From the NCBI GenBank assembly GCA_964431365.1, contig CAYSJJ010000025.1, forward strand, positions 1-49,621: DNA of 49,621 nucleotides. Direction: 5' to 3'. Shown piece by piece: positions 1 through 8,405 of this stretch (its first letter is position 1; every line of letters begins with the position of its first letter). The position numbers and the translations under genes were made by a program. The DNA is from Geomobilibacter sp964431365. GTDB lineage: Bacteria > Desulfobacterota > Desulfuromonadia > Geobacterales > DSM-12255. Below the pieces are notes generated by a model. The model worked only from the letters and a program-made list of their open reading frames with translations. It was not told the origin of the DNA and did not search any database.

Positions 1-1092
1 CCGGGTCGCTTCGTCCATGCCGACGCCGTTGTCGGCAACGGTGAGCAGCGCATAGGGGCCCGGCGTTCCATACCCGTGCCTCTGGACGAATTCTTCGTCA
101 ATGTCGATAAGGTCCGTCCCGATGGAAAGAATACCGCCGTCGGGCATGGCATCCCGTGCATTTGTCGCCAGGTTCATCAACACCTGCTCCAGATGTCCGC
201 CATCGGCAACGACGGGAATCTCACTCTCCGTGAGGGACGTTATCAGCCTGATGTCGGAGCCGATGACCCGGCGCAGGAATGCCTCCACTTTTCTGATGCA
301 GTCGTTCAGGTTGAGCGGCTGCAGTTTCATCTCCTGCTTCCTGCTGAAGGTAAGGAGGCTGCGGGTCAGGTTCGTGGCCCGGTCGGCCGCGGCAAGGATA
401 TGATCGATCTTCTCCCGCTGCGGATCATTGACCGGTGTTCGTACGCGCATAAGGTCGCCAAAACCGATAATAACAGTCAGGATATTGTTGAAGTCGTGGG
501 CGATGCCGGCGGAGAACCGGCCGATTGCCTCCATCTTCTGGGCCTGACGGAGTTGCTCTTCGAGGCGCTTCTGCTCGACGATTTTCAGTTCGAGCTCCCG
601 GTTGGCCTCTTCGAGATCGGCCATCTTCTTCTCCAGCTTGCGGAACAGCGCCTCGTTGTACTCTCTGAGCAGCTCGCCTTCATCTGTCGGCGCGCCTGCG
701 GAAGGGACGACCGCGCCGGCGGCGGAACCGGCCAGCACCTCGCGAATGATCATCATGAGGGCATCGGGTTCCTGGGGCTTGATGACAAAACGGTCGGCAC
801 CCAGACTGAGCGCCAGTGCCTCGTCCTTCTTTTCGATAAAGGTGGCCGTGTAAAAGATGAACGGTATCTGCCTGAGGCGCGTGTCGGCGCGCCATTCACG
901 GCAGAGGGCATACCCGTCCATCACCGGCATGAGGATGTCGGAGACGATCAGGTCAGGCGGGCTGTTTCGCGCCGATTCAAGGGCTTCGGCGCCATTCTGG
1001 GCGGAGCGCACCTCAAACCCGTTCCCCTTCAGCAGCACCTCGAGGAAATAGAGATTTTCGGCAATGTCATCGACTATCAGAATGCTTTGCAT
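1..1092 (-). CDS. Response regulator-histidine kinase hybrid (3' end cut by window edge)
   Basis: The 364 visible codons start at the ATG at 1092, after AAGGAGC with about 10 nt spacing, and run off the left edge without a stop. An N-terminal receiver domain (about residues 3-120) has the DD acidic pair, phospho-acceptor D52 in VSDILMP, and K in VIKP. A coiled linker rich in Glu/Lys (about 145-185) leads to a histidine kinase with H199 in AGIAHDFNNIL, an N-box (LMNLATNARDAMPDGG) and a G1 box (ADNGVGMDEA). The HDFNN-type H-box marks the NtrB-like kinase class. It should take phosphate at D52 and autophosphorylate at H199 in the cytoplasm. It is the last visible gene of a four-gene operon with two membrane kinases and a lone receiver, which suggests a phosphorelay; the partner and output are unknown. 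Confidence 0.9.
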   Translation of the reverse strand, partial: MQSILIVDDIAENLYFLEVLLKGNGFEVRSAQNGAEALESARNSPPDLIVSDILMPVMDGYALCREWRADTRLRQIPFIFYTATFIEKKDEALALSLGADRFVIKPQEPDALMMIIREVLAGSAAGAVVPSAGAPTDEGELLREYNEALFRKLEKKMADLEEANRELELKIVEQKRLEEQLRQAQKMEAIGRFSAGIAHDFNNILTVIIGFGDLMRVRTPVNDPQREKIDHILAAADRATNLTRSLLTFSRKQEMKLQPLNLNDCIRKVEAFLRRVIGSDIRLITSLTESEIPVVADGGHLEQVLMNLATNARDAMPDGGILSIGTDLIDIDEEFVQRHGYGTPGPYALLTVADNGVGMDEATR

Positions 1093-1112
1093 GATACGGC
1101 TGCTCCTTACTG

Positions 1113-1484
1113 TCACTGCGCCGACAGATGCTGCTCAACCTGCTGCATGAAGGTGTCCGGATTGATCGGTTTTTCGATATAGCCGTTGCATCCGGCCTCA
1201 AGCGCCTTGTCCCGGTCCCCGGCCATGGCGTAGGAGGTAACCGCCACGATGGGAATCGCCGCCAGGTCCGGATTTGCCCGGAGCTGCCGCGCAACGGCAT
1301 GCCCGTCCATGAGCGGCAGCTGGATATCGAGCAGGATCAGATCGGGGCGCACCGTAGCGGCTGTTTCGATCCCCTCGCGACCATCCCGGGCGGCACAGAC
1401 CTCGTAACCATGCTTTTCCAGGATGAATGTCACCAGATACAGGTTCTGCTCATTATCCTCGATATACAAAATCTTTTTCTTCAT
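1113..1484 (-). CDS. Single-domain response regulator (CheY/DivK-like)
   Basis: This 123-residue protein is only a receiver domain. It has the acidic pair in YIEDNEQN, phospho-acceptor D53 in LILLDIQLP, a switch Thr/Ser in VAVTSYAM and the conserved Lys in YIEKPINP. There is no output domain, so it probably shuttles phosphate or acts by protein binding. The YIEDN and GYIEKPI motifs resemble receivers associated with hybrid kinases (DivK-like). The start follows an AGAGGA ribosome site. It sits 27 nt after the MASE1 kinase gene and 20 nt before the receiver-kinase hybrid, so it is very likely co-transcribed with both and is a natural intermediate of a phosphorelay. That role is inferred from position. 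Confidence 0.9.
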   Translation of the reverse strand: MKKKILYIEDNEQNLYLVTFILEKHGYEVCAARDGREGIETAATVRPDLILLDIQLPLMDGHAVARQLRANPDLAAIPIVAVTSYAMAGDRDKALEAGCNGYIEKPINPDTFMQQVEQHLSAQ

Positions 1485-1511
1485 ACCGGATTCCTCTCAT
1501 CTCATCGGTAA

Positions 1512-3953
1512 TCATTCTCGGAGATGAACCTTTTTCGCTGCCCTCTCAAATAGGTCAAGGGCGGTGTCGAAATCGAAACGCTTGATAGCACCCTCGATGC
1601 TGACGAAATCTGCCGGAAACAAGGATTTAAACATCTCCCTGTTAGCGTGAAACAGATCCACGGCCCCGATGTCATCCCCCTTCAAGAACTCGGCAAACTT
1701 ATCGAGTCGCTCCCAATCGATGGTGACCGGAACGGCAATCTGTTGTTCATCCTCCGGCACCAGAAAGGCTACATTTGCAGTAGGTGATCTGTTCTGCTCG
1801 CCATCAGGATCGGGCGGAGAATCCTGCGCATCGCTGGCGACGGCGCGGAGGGAAAACCAGAAGGTGCTTCCTCTGCCATATTCACTGCTGACACCTACGT
1901 CGCCACCCATAAGTTCAGCCAGTCGTTTACTGATGGAGAGCCCCAGGCCGGTCCCCTCGTATTTGCGGCTCAGGCCGGTGTCGATCTGATGAAACGGCTT
2001 GAACAGGCGTTCAAGGTCATCAGCCTTGATGCCGATGCCGGTGTCGGCAACGGAGGTCACATAGGTGCCGGCTTCGAGCAGACAACGCACCGAGATACTA
2101 CCCTGTTCGGTGAATTTGACGGCATTGCTTAACAGGTTGAAGAGTATCTGCTCCACCCGGCGAGCGTCACCAATGACCTCGCCCCCCTCCCCGACAAGCT
2201 CAACGGAGAGATGGAGCCGTTTTTTTTCCGCCAGCGGGCGTACACTCTGGACAACCTTCAGAATCGACTCCTGCAGGCGGAATGGCTCGAGAGTCACCGT
2301 CAGCTGTCCGGCCTCGATCTTGGAAATGTCAAGGATATCACTGATCAGCAAGAGCAGGTGATTGGCGCTATTGCGCACCATGGTCAACTGCTTTTCCTGT
2401 TCTTCGTTGAGCGGTCCGCCGAGCCTCTGCAGCAGGATGCCGGTAAAACCGATGATGGAGTTGAGTGGCGTTCGCAGCTCATGGGACATGGTGGCCAGAA
2501 ACGCCGATTTGAGCCGATCGGCGGTCTCGGCACGCTCCTTGGCCAGAGAAAGCTCATGCTCGGCCCTGGCACGCTCTTCGATCTCCCGCGTCAACTGTTC
2601 ATTGCTTTCCTGCAGTTCAACGGTCCGCGCCCTGACCACTTCTTCCAGGTTATTCCGGTAGTCGCGCAAACGATCTTCGGCCTGCTTCCGCTCGGTGATG
2701 TCCTCGACGAAACCTTCCAGGGTGGAATCGATCCCATTGCTGCCGGGCAGCATCCGCATGTACAGGTTTGCAATAAATTCCGATCCGTCTCGACGACGAT
2801 AGTCAACCTCCCCACGGACGAACTCTGTAGAATTGCGGGCATTGCTGACGAGGAGAGACCTCTGTTCCGGAATGATGAAAAGTTGTCCGGCAATGTCAGT
2901 CACCTCCCCGATCATCTCTTGCGGCGACGGGTAGCTGAACATGGCCGCGAGTGTCGCGTTGACACTGCTGAACCTGCCGGTGACCGTAGACTGAAAAATG
3001 CCGACCGGCGCATTTTCGAAGATACTTCTGAATTTCTCCTCCGATGTCCTGAGCGCCTCCTCGGCCCGGTTACGGGCGCTGATCAGGGTCGAAAGCAGCA
3101 GGGTCGATCCGGATGCCACACCGAGGTAGGATTGGAGAAACAGAAGGGAATGATTGAGCGACTTGCCGGTAAAAGGGCCCAAACCCTTGACGGTCCAGAG
3201 CAAAAAAGTCACCATGACCAGGGTCACCGTAACAACCGTTTCGAATTGTCCGAAACGGAAGGCCGTCCAGAACAGCACGGGAAAGATCAGGTATTCCAGG
3301 GGGTAATTCAGGAGAAAAATGATACTTTCAACCAGCAGAAACAGGGCAAAAATGGTGGCAGCCTCGGCCACCCTCCTGCTGTCCCAGCGAAGCGCGTTAC
3401 GTTTTTCCCAGGTGAGCAACAGCGGGGCAAAGATGAGAACGCCAACCGCATCGCCCAGCCACCAGGTGAGCCACATCTGTACGGAGCGCGACCAGTCGCT
3501 GCTGTAGATACTGAAGGCGGCGGTACCGATTGTTGCGCTGATCAATGGGCTTGCCAGCGCCCCCAGCAGAATGAAGCGGATGGTATCCAGGGTACGGTCG
3601 AATGGCAGTTTGCCTGCAGTGAAGCGACTGACAAGATAGGCACCGGTCAGCGCCTCCAGGGTATTTCCGGCCGCTGTGCTGACGGATACCAGGAGGGCCG
3701 GTATCGACACAGTGGAACCGCTTCCCAGCACCAACACGTTGGCAAGAAAGGCGCCAAGAAATATGCCGGGCCAGATGCGAAGCCCGAACACAAGAGACGC
3801 AGCCAGGGCAATCCCGGTCGGCGGCCATACGGCGGTGGCGTTAGTCTGTTCCAGCGCCAGCAAGAAACCGAGCTTTGCCGTCAACAGGTACGCCAGGGCA
3901 ACGGCGATATTCTGCAGCAATGCAATGGGAAAATTCTGAGCCCGGGAGTTCAT
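1512..3953 (-). CDS. MASE1-PAS membrane sensor histidine kinase
   Basis: This is an 813-residue integral-membrane kinase. Residues about 10-295 are a MASE1-type multi-helix sensor (WPPTGIALAASLVFG near the N-terminus is characteristic). A PAS domain follows at about 305-430 (FENAPVGIFQS), then a coiled coil and a kinase core with H491 in ATMSHELRTPLNS, an N-box NLLSNAVKF, and G boxes DTGIGI and GTGLGL. About 100 residues beyond the ATPase domain match no family I recognise. The start overlaps the stop of the upstream kinase by 4 nt (ATGA) and has an AAGGA ribosome site, so translation is probably coupled. Its kinase core is strikingly similar to that of the upstream gene, indicating local duplication with sensor exchange. 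The ligand is unknown. Confidence 0.92.
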   Translation of the reverse strand: MNSRAQNFPIALLQNIAVALAYLLTAKLGFLLALEQTNATAVWPPTGIALAASLVFGLRIWPGIFLGAFLANVLVLGSGSTVSIPALLVSVSTAAGNTLEALTGAYLVSRFTAGKLPFDRTLDTIRFILLGALASPLISATIGTAAFSIYSSDWSRSVQMWLTWWLGDAVGVLIFAPLLLTWEKRNALRWDSRRVAEAATIFALFLLVESIIFLLNYPLEYLIFPVLFWTAFRFGQFETVVTVTLVMVTFLLWTVKGLGPFTGKSLNHSLLFLQSYLGVASGSTLLLSTLISARNRAEEALRTSEEKFRSIFENAPVGIFQSTVTGRFSSVNATLAAMFSYPSPQEMIGEVTDIAGQLFIIPEQRSLLVSNARNSTEFVRGEVDYRRRDGSEFIANLYMRMLPGSNGIDSTLEGFVEDITERKQAEDRLRDYRNNLEEVVRARTVELQESNEQLTREIEERARAEHELSLAKERAETADRLKSAFLATMSHELRTPLNSIIGFTGILLQRLGGPLNEEQEKQLTMVRNSANHLLLLISDILDISKIEAGQLTVTLEPFRLQESILKVVQSVRPLAEKKRLHLSVELVGEGGEVIGDARRVEQILFNLLSNAVKFTEQGSISVRCLLEAGTYVTSVADTGIGIKADDLERLFKPFHQIDTGLSRKYEGTGLGLSISKRLAELMGGDVGVSSEYGRGSTFWFSLRAVASDAQDSPPDPDGEQNRSPTANVAFLVPEDEQQIAVPVTIDWERLDKFAEFLKGDDIGAVDLFHANREMFKSLFPADFVSIEGAIKRFDFDTALDLFERAAKKVHLRE

Positions 3954-5707
3954 GCTGCATTCCTTACAATGGGGAGCGTAAAACCGAATGTGCTGCCGTT
4001 ATCCGGACAGCTGTCAACCCTGATGGTTCCTCCCATCAATTCCACCAGTTTCCTGCAGATGGAGAGTCCCAGGCCGGTGCCTTCGTATTTTCGATTCAGG
4101 CCGCTGTCTATCTGACGAAACGGTTCGAAAAGACCAACGATATCCTCTCCTTTTATCCCAACGCCGGTGTCGGCAACCGTGGTCACGTAGTTCCCTGCTT
4201 CGCCGACGCAGTTGACCCGGATCCCTCCCTGCTCGGTGAACTTGACCGCATTGCTGAGCAGATTGAGCAGAATCTGCTCTACCCGGCGAACGTCACCGAT
4301 GACCTCTCCCACATCCTCGGCAACCTCAACGGAGAGCTCGAGCCCCTTTTTCTCCGCCAGGGGGCGCACACTTTGGGTAACCTTTAGAATCGACTCTCGA
4401 AGATTGAACGGCTCAGAAGCCACCGTCAGCTGTCCCGCCTCGATCTTGGAGATGTCCAAAATGTCGCTGATCAGTGACAGCAGATGATTGGCGCTGGTCC
4501 GCACCATGGCCAACTGCTTCCGCTGCTCTTCATTGATCGGTCCTCCCAGTTCCTGCAGCAGGATGCCGGTAAAGCCGATGATGGAGTTGAGCGGCGTACG
4601 CAGTTCATGGGACATCGTGGCTAAGAATGCCGATTTCAAGCGATCCGCCGCCTCCGCGCGCTCCTTGGCTACGGCGAGGTCTTCCAGCGCGGCGCGTAAT
4701 TTCAGATTCGTTTCCTGCAGCGTCAGCGTGCGCTCATCGATGCGCTGCTCCATTTCCTGATTGACCAGTTTCAGCTCCCTGGTACGCACATTGACTTGGT
4801 GCTTCAGGACGAAAGCTCCCACCAGACTCATGAGCAATGCAACACCCAGGACAAGGCCAAAAACCTGTAGCCATGGCGGCAGCTTGAATTGCACCTCTTC
4901 GGAAGTCCATCGTTTCATCGCCGCATAATATGCGGATTGAGGGTCCTTTTTCAGCTCCAGCAGATGACGGTCGATGGTCTCCAGCAATTGCCCGGAAGCG
5001 TTCTTGGGCGCCGCAAAAAAGAAAGGAGCCGGATCGAACATGATCGGCGTATCTTCAAGCCCGAACTTTCGTGCATACATCAACCCGTAGAACCGGTTGG
5101 TGAGGCCGGCATCGACCTCCCCCGCAGCAAGCATCTGGAACTCGGCGTTGTAATCCGGCACAGGAACAAGGGTGATTTTCAACCCGAAGCTGTTCGTGAT
5201 CCGGGTAAAGGTTTCCAGCTGAATCGTTTTCTCCAGGGCGGCAACACGCTTCCCGTTCAGGTCCAATATGGACTGGATCCCGCTCCCTTTGCGGGCGTAG
5301 ACCTGAGACCAGACGGACAGGACCGGAATCTTGTGAAAGGAATAGATCTTTTCACGATCCGCGGTGTATGCCACGTCGGGCATCAGATCTATTTCCCCTT
5401 TTGCCAGGCGATCCAACCCCTCCGCCCAGGTGCCGCGCACATAGAGCAGATTCCAACCTTCACTTTTCGCTATCGGCTCGATGATATCGACAAAGATGCC
5501 TGAGGGCTTGCCGTTGGAGGTGAAGATCTTGGGTGCATTTTCGTAGACGCCGACCCTCACGGTCCGGATCTCTGCGGCTGCAACATGGGGTTCAAGGGAT
5601 GAAAAGGTCAACAGGACGAGCAGTGAAAAAAAAGGGCTGGGAAACGGGAAACTACTTCGCATTCTGGAAATGAAGCAGTCTATGACCTGCTTAAATCTAC
5701 TTGCCAT
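3950..5707 (-). CDS. Sensor histidine kinase with periplasmic solute-binding (SBP_bac_3) domain
   Basis: The start at 5707 was chosen because GAGGGAC lies about 7 nt upstream; a longer reading from 5722 and a shorter one from 5662 are possible. The 585-residue product has an N-terminal hydrophobic export segment, a family-3 solute-binding domain (about 50-275; the segments VGVYENAPKIF, GKPSGIFVDIIEPIA and GEIDLMPDVAYTADR are typical), one transmembrane helix (about 285-305), a coiled coil, and a kinase core with H367 in ATMSHELRTPLNS, N-box NLLSNAVKF and G box GTGLGLS. Kinases of this build sense a small molecule in the periplasm through the binding domain. It heads the operon, followed by the MASE1 kinase with a 4-nt overlap. 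Confidence 0.92.
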   Translation of the reverse strand: MASRFKQVIDCFISRMRSSFPFPSPFFSLLVLLTFSSLEPHVAAAEIRTVRVGVYENAPKIFTSNGKPSGIFVDIIEPIAKSEGWNLLYVRGTWAEGLDRLAKGEIDLMPDVAYTADREKIYSFHKIPVLSVWSQVYARKGSGIQSILDLNGKRVAALEKTIQLETFTRITNSFGLKITLVPVPDYNAEFQMLAAGEVDAGLTNRFYGLMYARKFGLEDTPIMFDPAPFFFAAPKNASGQLLETIDRHLLELKKDPQSAYYAAMKRWTSEEVQFKLPPWLQVFGLVLGVALLMSLVGAFVLKHQVNVRTRELKLVNQEMEQRIDERTLTLQETNLKLRAALEDLAVAKERAEAADRLKSAFLATMSHELRTPLNSIIGFTGILLQELGGPINEEQRKQLAMVRTSANHLLSLISDILDISKIEAGQLTVASEPFNLRESILKVTQSVRPLAEKKGLELSVEVAEDVGEVIGDVRRVEQILLNLLSNAVKFTEQGGIRVNCVGEAGNYVTTVADTGVGIKGEDIVGLFEPFRQIDSGLNRKYEGTGLGLSICRKLVELMGGTIRVDSCPDNGSTFGFTLPIVRNAA

Positions 5708-5887
5708 GCGAAGGTCCCTCAACCGAGTGGTCGACGTCTATCTGCAGCTCGGGGGCCAGCCGGAAAAGATGGCGATGGGCGTGGGAACGAAAATGTAGAG
5801 GGGCGCGTTCGGGTTATCGCTCTCCCCATTCTCATGCGTAACAGACGCCAGAAGTATCACATTGTTAAAGATATGCAATAAGAAATA

Positions 5888-5915
5888 ACTATACAACGAT
5901 TTTATACACAAACAA
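5888..5915 (-). promoter_or_regulatory. Candidate sigma-70 promoter for the sensor kinase operon
   Basis: On the minus strand TTGTTT (5910-5915) and TATAGT (5888-5893) are separated by 16 nt in the AT-rich spacer upstream of the kinase operon. The predicted leader is about 175 nt. The prediction is from motif and position only. Confidence 0.4.
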
Positions 5916-5962
5916 GAATGGCGCCCGCACGCCCGTCGTCCTGAATGGACCGACATACTGCA

Positions 5963-8404
5963 TCAGCGTTCCAGCTGGATCATCTGATCCGTTATCTCCG
6001 AAAACGCCACGTCGTGGCTGACCAGGAAGAGCTGGTCGTACCAGTGCTCGGTCACCTCTTCCCGGCCGACGTCGATGGCGCGGAAGGCGGTGGCCAGGTT
6101 TTCCCGACGGGCGGCATCAAGGTTCGAGGTCGGCTCGTCGAAGAAGGCGACCCGGCTGCCGATGGTCTGCAAGAGCGCCAGGCGCAGCGCCACCACCGCG
6201 CTCATCATCTGGCCGCCCGAAAGCTGGTCGTCGTTCCGCTCGCGCACGCTGCCGTCCTGCATGTCCCGCAGCGTGATCTGGTAGTTCTCCCCCCAGCAGA
6301 GCTCCTCGTCCGCCTCGGCGATGGTCCGGTAGATCCGGTCGGCGCGCAGGGAGATCTCCTCGCGGAACCGCTCCGACAGCTGGGCCGATACGTTCTTGAA
6401 GACCTGGTTCCGCAGGAACCGGACCAGCTTCTCCTTTTCCTCGTACCCCTTGATCTCCACCTGCCGCGCCTCGATCTCCCCCTTCACCCCGGCAAGTCGG
6501 GCGATCTCGGCTGTCAGGCGCTGGCGGCCTTTCTCCAGGTCGACAAGCTGCTGGGACAGGGTCGCCTTCTCGGCGACCAGCCGCTCCTTCTCCCGGCGGG
6601 CGTCCTGGTGGATCTCCGGCTGATAGGCAGCCTGCCGGCCGGCAAGCTCGGCCCGCTTGGTCGTGATCTGTCCCTGCAGCTCCGCCAGCAGCCGCACCAT
6701 CTTCTCCAGTTGCTGGGTCCGGTTGGCCAGGTCGAGGGCGATGGTCTGGCTGGCGGTGAAGGCATCGCGGGCTGCCTGATGCTCCGCCCGTTCCCGCTCG
6801 GCCTGCTCGATCTCCCTGTCCAGGTCGGCGAAGGCCTGCAAGGCGACCCTGCGGGCGTCTGCCAAGGTGGCCGCTTCGGCTTGTTGTGCAGCCAGGATCG
6901 CTACGTTGCTGGCCCGTTCCCGGTTCTGCGTGCGCCGCTGCTCAAGGGCTGCCGCCTGCTTGTCGATCTCCTGAAGCCGTATCCTGCGGGTGCTCAGCTC
7001 CTTTTCGGCGGCCTCGGCCTCCTTCACCTGAGCAGACAACCCAGTTATCACTCCGTCCAGCTCCCGGGCCCGGCTCTCCAGGTCGGCGATGCGGCTCGAA
7101 AAAAGGTCGCGGGACGCGCTGCCGGCGATAGTGCCGCACTCTTCCTGGAAGAATGGACAGACCCCCTCGGCCAGCTTCTCCTTCCCTTCCAGGAGGCTTT
7201 CCCGACGGCCGTCCAGCAGTGCGCGCTGCGACTGCCGGCTCTCGGCCGCGCTGCGCAACTCGGCCACCCTGGCCGCCACCGCGACGAGAGTTGCATCGGT
7301 CTGCAGCTCCCGGCGGGCCGATGAGAGCTTCTCCTCTTCCGCTGTCAGCTGCTGGCCGCTCTTCTCGATCTCGGCCCGCTCGTGGCCGAGCGCCTGGGTC
7401 AGGCGTGCCACCTCTTTCTCCATCCCGGCAATCTCCTGCTCGATCCCCCGCCGTTGCAGCTCCTTCTGCCGAAGCAGCAGCAGCCGCGCCTCGGCCTTCT
7501 CATGGGCCTCCTTGCCGGGGAGAGCGTCGGCAACCACCTTGCGGGCCTGCTCCGCCTCCCCTACCCGGAGCCTCTGTTCGGCGATCTTCCCTTCACCGTC
7601 CCTAACGCGGCTCTCCAGGAGCTGCAGCTCAGTGGCAAGGAGGGTGATCGCCTTCTCCTGGCTCTCCAGTTCCACCAGTTTCGTCTCCATTGCCGTGAGG
7701 GTGGCACCCGTCTCCTGCAGAAGCTCCCGCTTGCGTGCCGTGTCGCCGGTGATCGCCGCGAGTTCCGCCTCCCTGTCCGGCAGGACCACCAGCTGTTCCT
7801 GCTTTGCCCGCACCTCGGCCATAAGGATTTCCACCCGCTGCTGAACGGCGGAGAGCAGGCTGCTGGTCCCCTTGTAGGTCTTGCGCCAGGCATCGATGCC
7901 GAGGATCTCGTCAAAAGCCTCCTGTCGCTTGGTGGGCTGCTTGATGACGAAGGGGCCGAGAAAGTCGTTCTGGAACGGGCCGATGACCAGCTTGAACTGC
8001 TCCGCCAGCGGCCGGCCGTTGTTAAGGCCGAGGAGTTCGGCAATCCGTGCCCCGGTCTCTTCCAGGCGGGCGTGGTCCTCCACCTCGAAACCGCTCGCCG
8101 TCTCTTTTGCCAGCAGCCACTTGGCGCCGGCCCCGACGGTGCGGCTCACCCGGTAGGTCTCGCCGTCATCGGCCCGGAAGACCACGCCGATCTCCCCCTT
8201 CTTGGCGCCGATGGTGAGGAAGCGGTCCACATTGGTGACGAAATCCTTGGCATCCACCCCGAACAGGGCATAGCCGATCGCCTCGAAAATGGTGCTCTTC
8301 CCCACCCCGTTGGGGCCGGCAAGGACGTTGATCCCGGCCGAGAAGGAGAGTTCCGTGTCCCGGTGGGACTTGATGTTTTTCAGCTGAATCGAGAGTATCT
8401 GCAT
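5963..8404 (-). CDS. sbcC: SbcC/Rad50-type ATPase (DNA double-strand break repair)
   Basis: This 813-residue SMC-like ATPase has Walker A at residues 30-38 (GPNGVGKST), a long coiled coil on either side of a central Cys pair at C416 and C423, an ABC signature LSGGQ near residue 727, Walker B/D-loop FFDEPTSNLD near 755 and an H-loop LVSHD near the C-terminus. Together with the nuclease encoded immediately upstream (one base separates the cistrons) it should form the SbcCD/Mre11-Rad50 complex that opens hairpins and processes DNA ends. It is shorter than E. coli SbcC (just over 1,000 residues). The hook reads CPFFQEEC instead of the usual CPxC, so the two cysteines are six residues apart. That could alter zinc-mediated dimerisation or belong to a divergent subfamily. 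Confidence 0.9.
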   Translation of the reverse strand: MQILSIQLKNIKSHRDTELSFSAGINVLAGPNGVGKSTIFEAIGYALFGVDAKDFVTNVDRFLTIGAKKGEIGVVFRADDGETYRVSRTVGAGAKWLLAKETASGFEVEDHARLEETGARIAELLGLNNGRPLAEQFKLVIGPFQNDFLGPFVIKQPTKRQEAFDEILGIDAWRKTYKGTSSLLSAVQQRVEILMAEVRAKQEQLVVLPDREAELAAITGDTARKRELLQETGATLTAMETKLVELESQEKAITLLATELQLLESRVRDGEGKIAEQRLRVGEAEQARKVVADALPGKEAHEKAEARLLLLRQKELQRRGIEQEIAGMEKEVARLTQALGHERAEIEKSGQQLTAEEEKLSSARRELQTDATLVAVAARVAELRSAAESRQSQRALLDGRRESLLEGKEKLAEGVCPFFQEECGTIAGSASRDLFSSRIADLESRARELDGVITGLSAQVKEAEAAEKELSTRRIRLQEIDKQAAALEQRRTQNRERASNVAILAAQQAEAATLADARRVALQAFADLDREIEQAERERAEHQAARDAFTASQTIALDLANRTQQLEKMVRLLAELQGQITTKRAELAGRQAAYQPEIHQDARREKERLVAEKATLSQQLVDLEKGRQRLTAEIARLAGVKGEIEARQVEIKGYEEKEKLVRFLRNQVFKNVSAQLSERFREEISLRADRIYRTIAEADEELCWGENYQITLRDMQDGSVRERNDDQLSGGQMMSAVVALRLALLQTIGSRVAFFDEPTSNLDAARRENLATAFRAIDVGREEVTEHWYDQLFLVSHDVAFSEITDQMIQLER

Positions 8405-8405
8405 G

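Noticed and set aside
76..1182. Long plus-strand frame of 368 codons opposite the receiver-kinase gene
   Set aside because: It is the antisense shadow of the hybrid kinase and its neighbour; the minus-strand product has all receiver and kinase motifs and a ribosome site.
2211..4115. 634-codon plus-strand frame across two kinases
   Set aside because: It spans the ends of two real genes on the opposite strand and has no recognisable domain.
5738..5956. 72-codon minus-strand frame between the kinase operon and sbcC
   Set aside because: No ribosome site, no family features, and it covers the predicted kinase-operon promoter.
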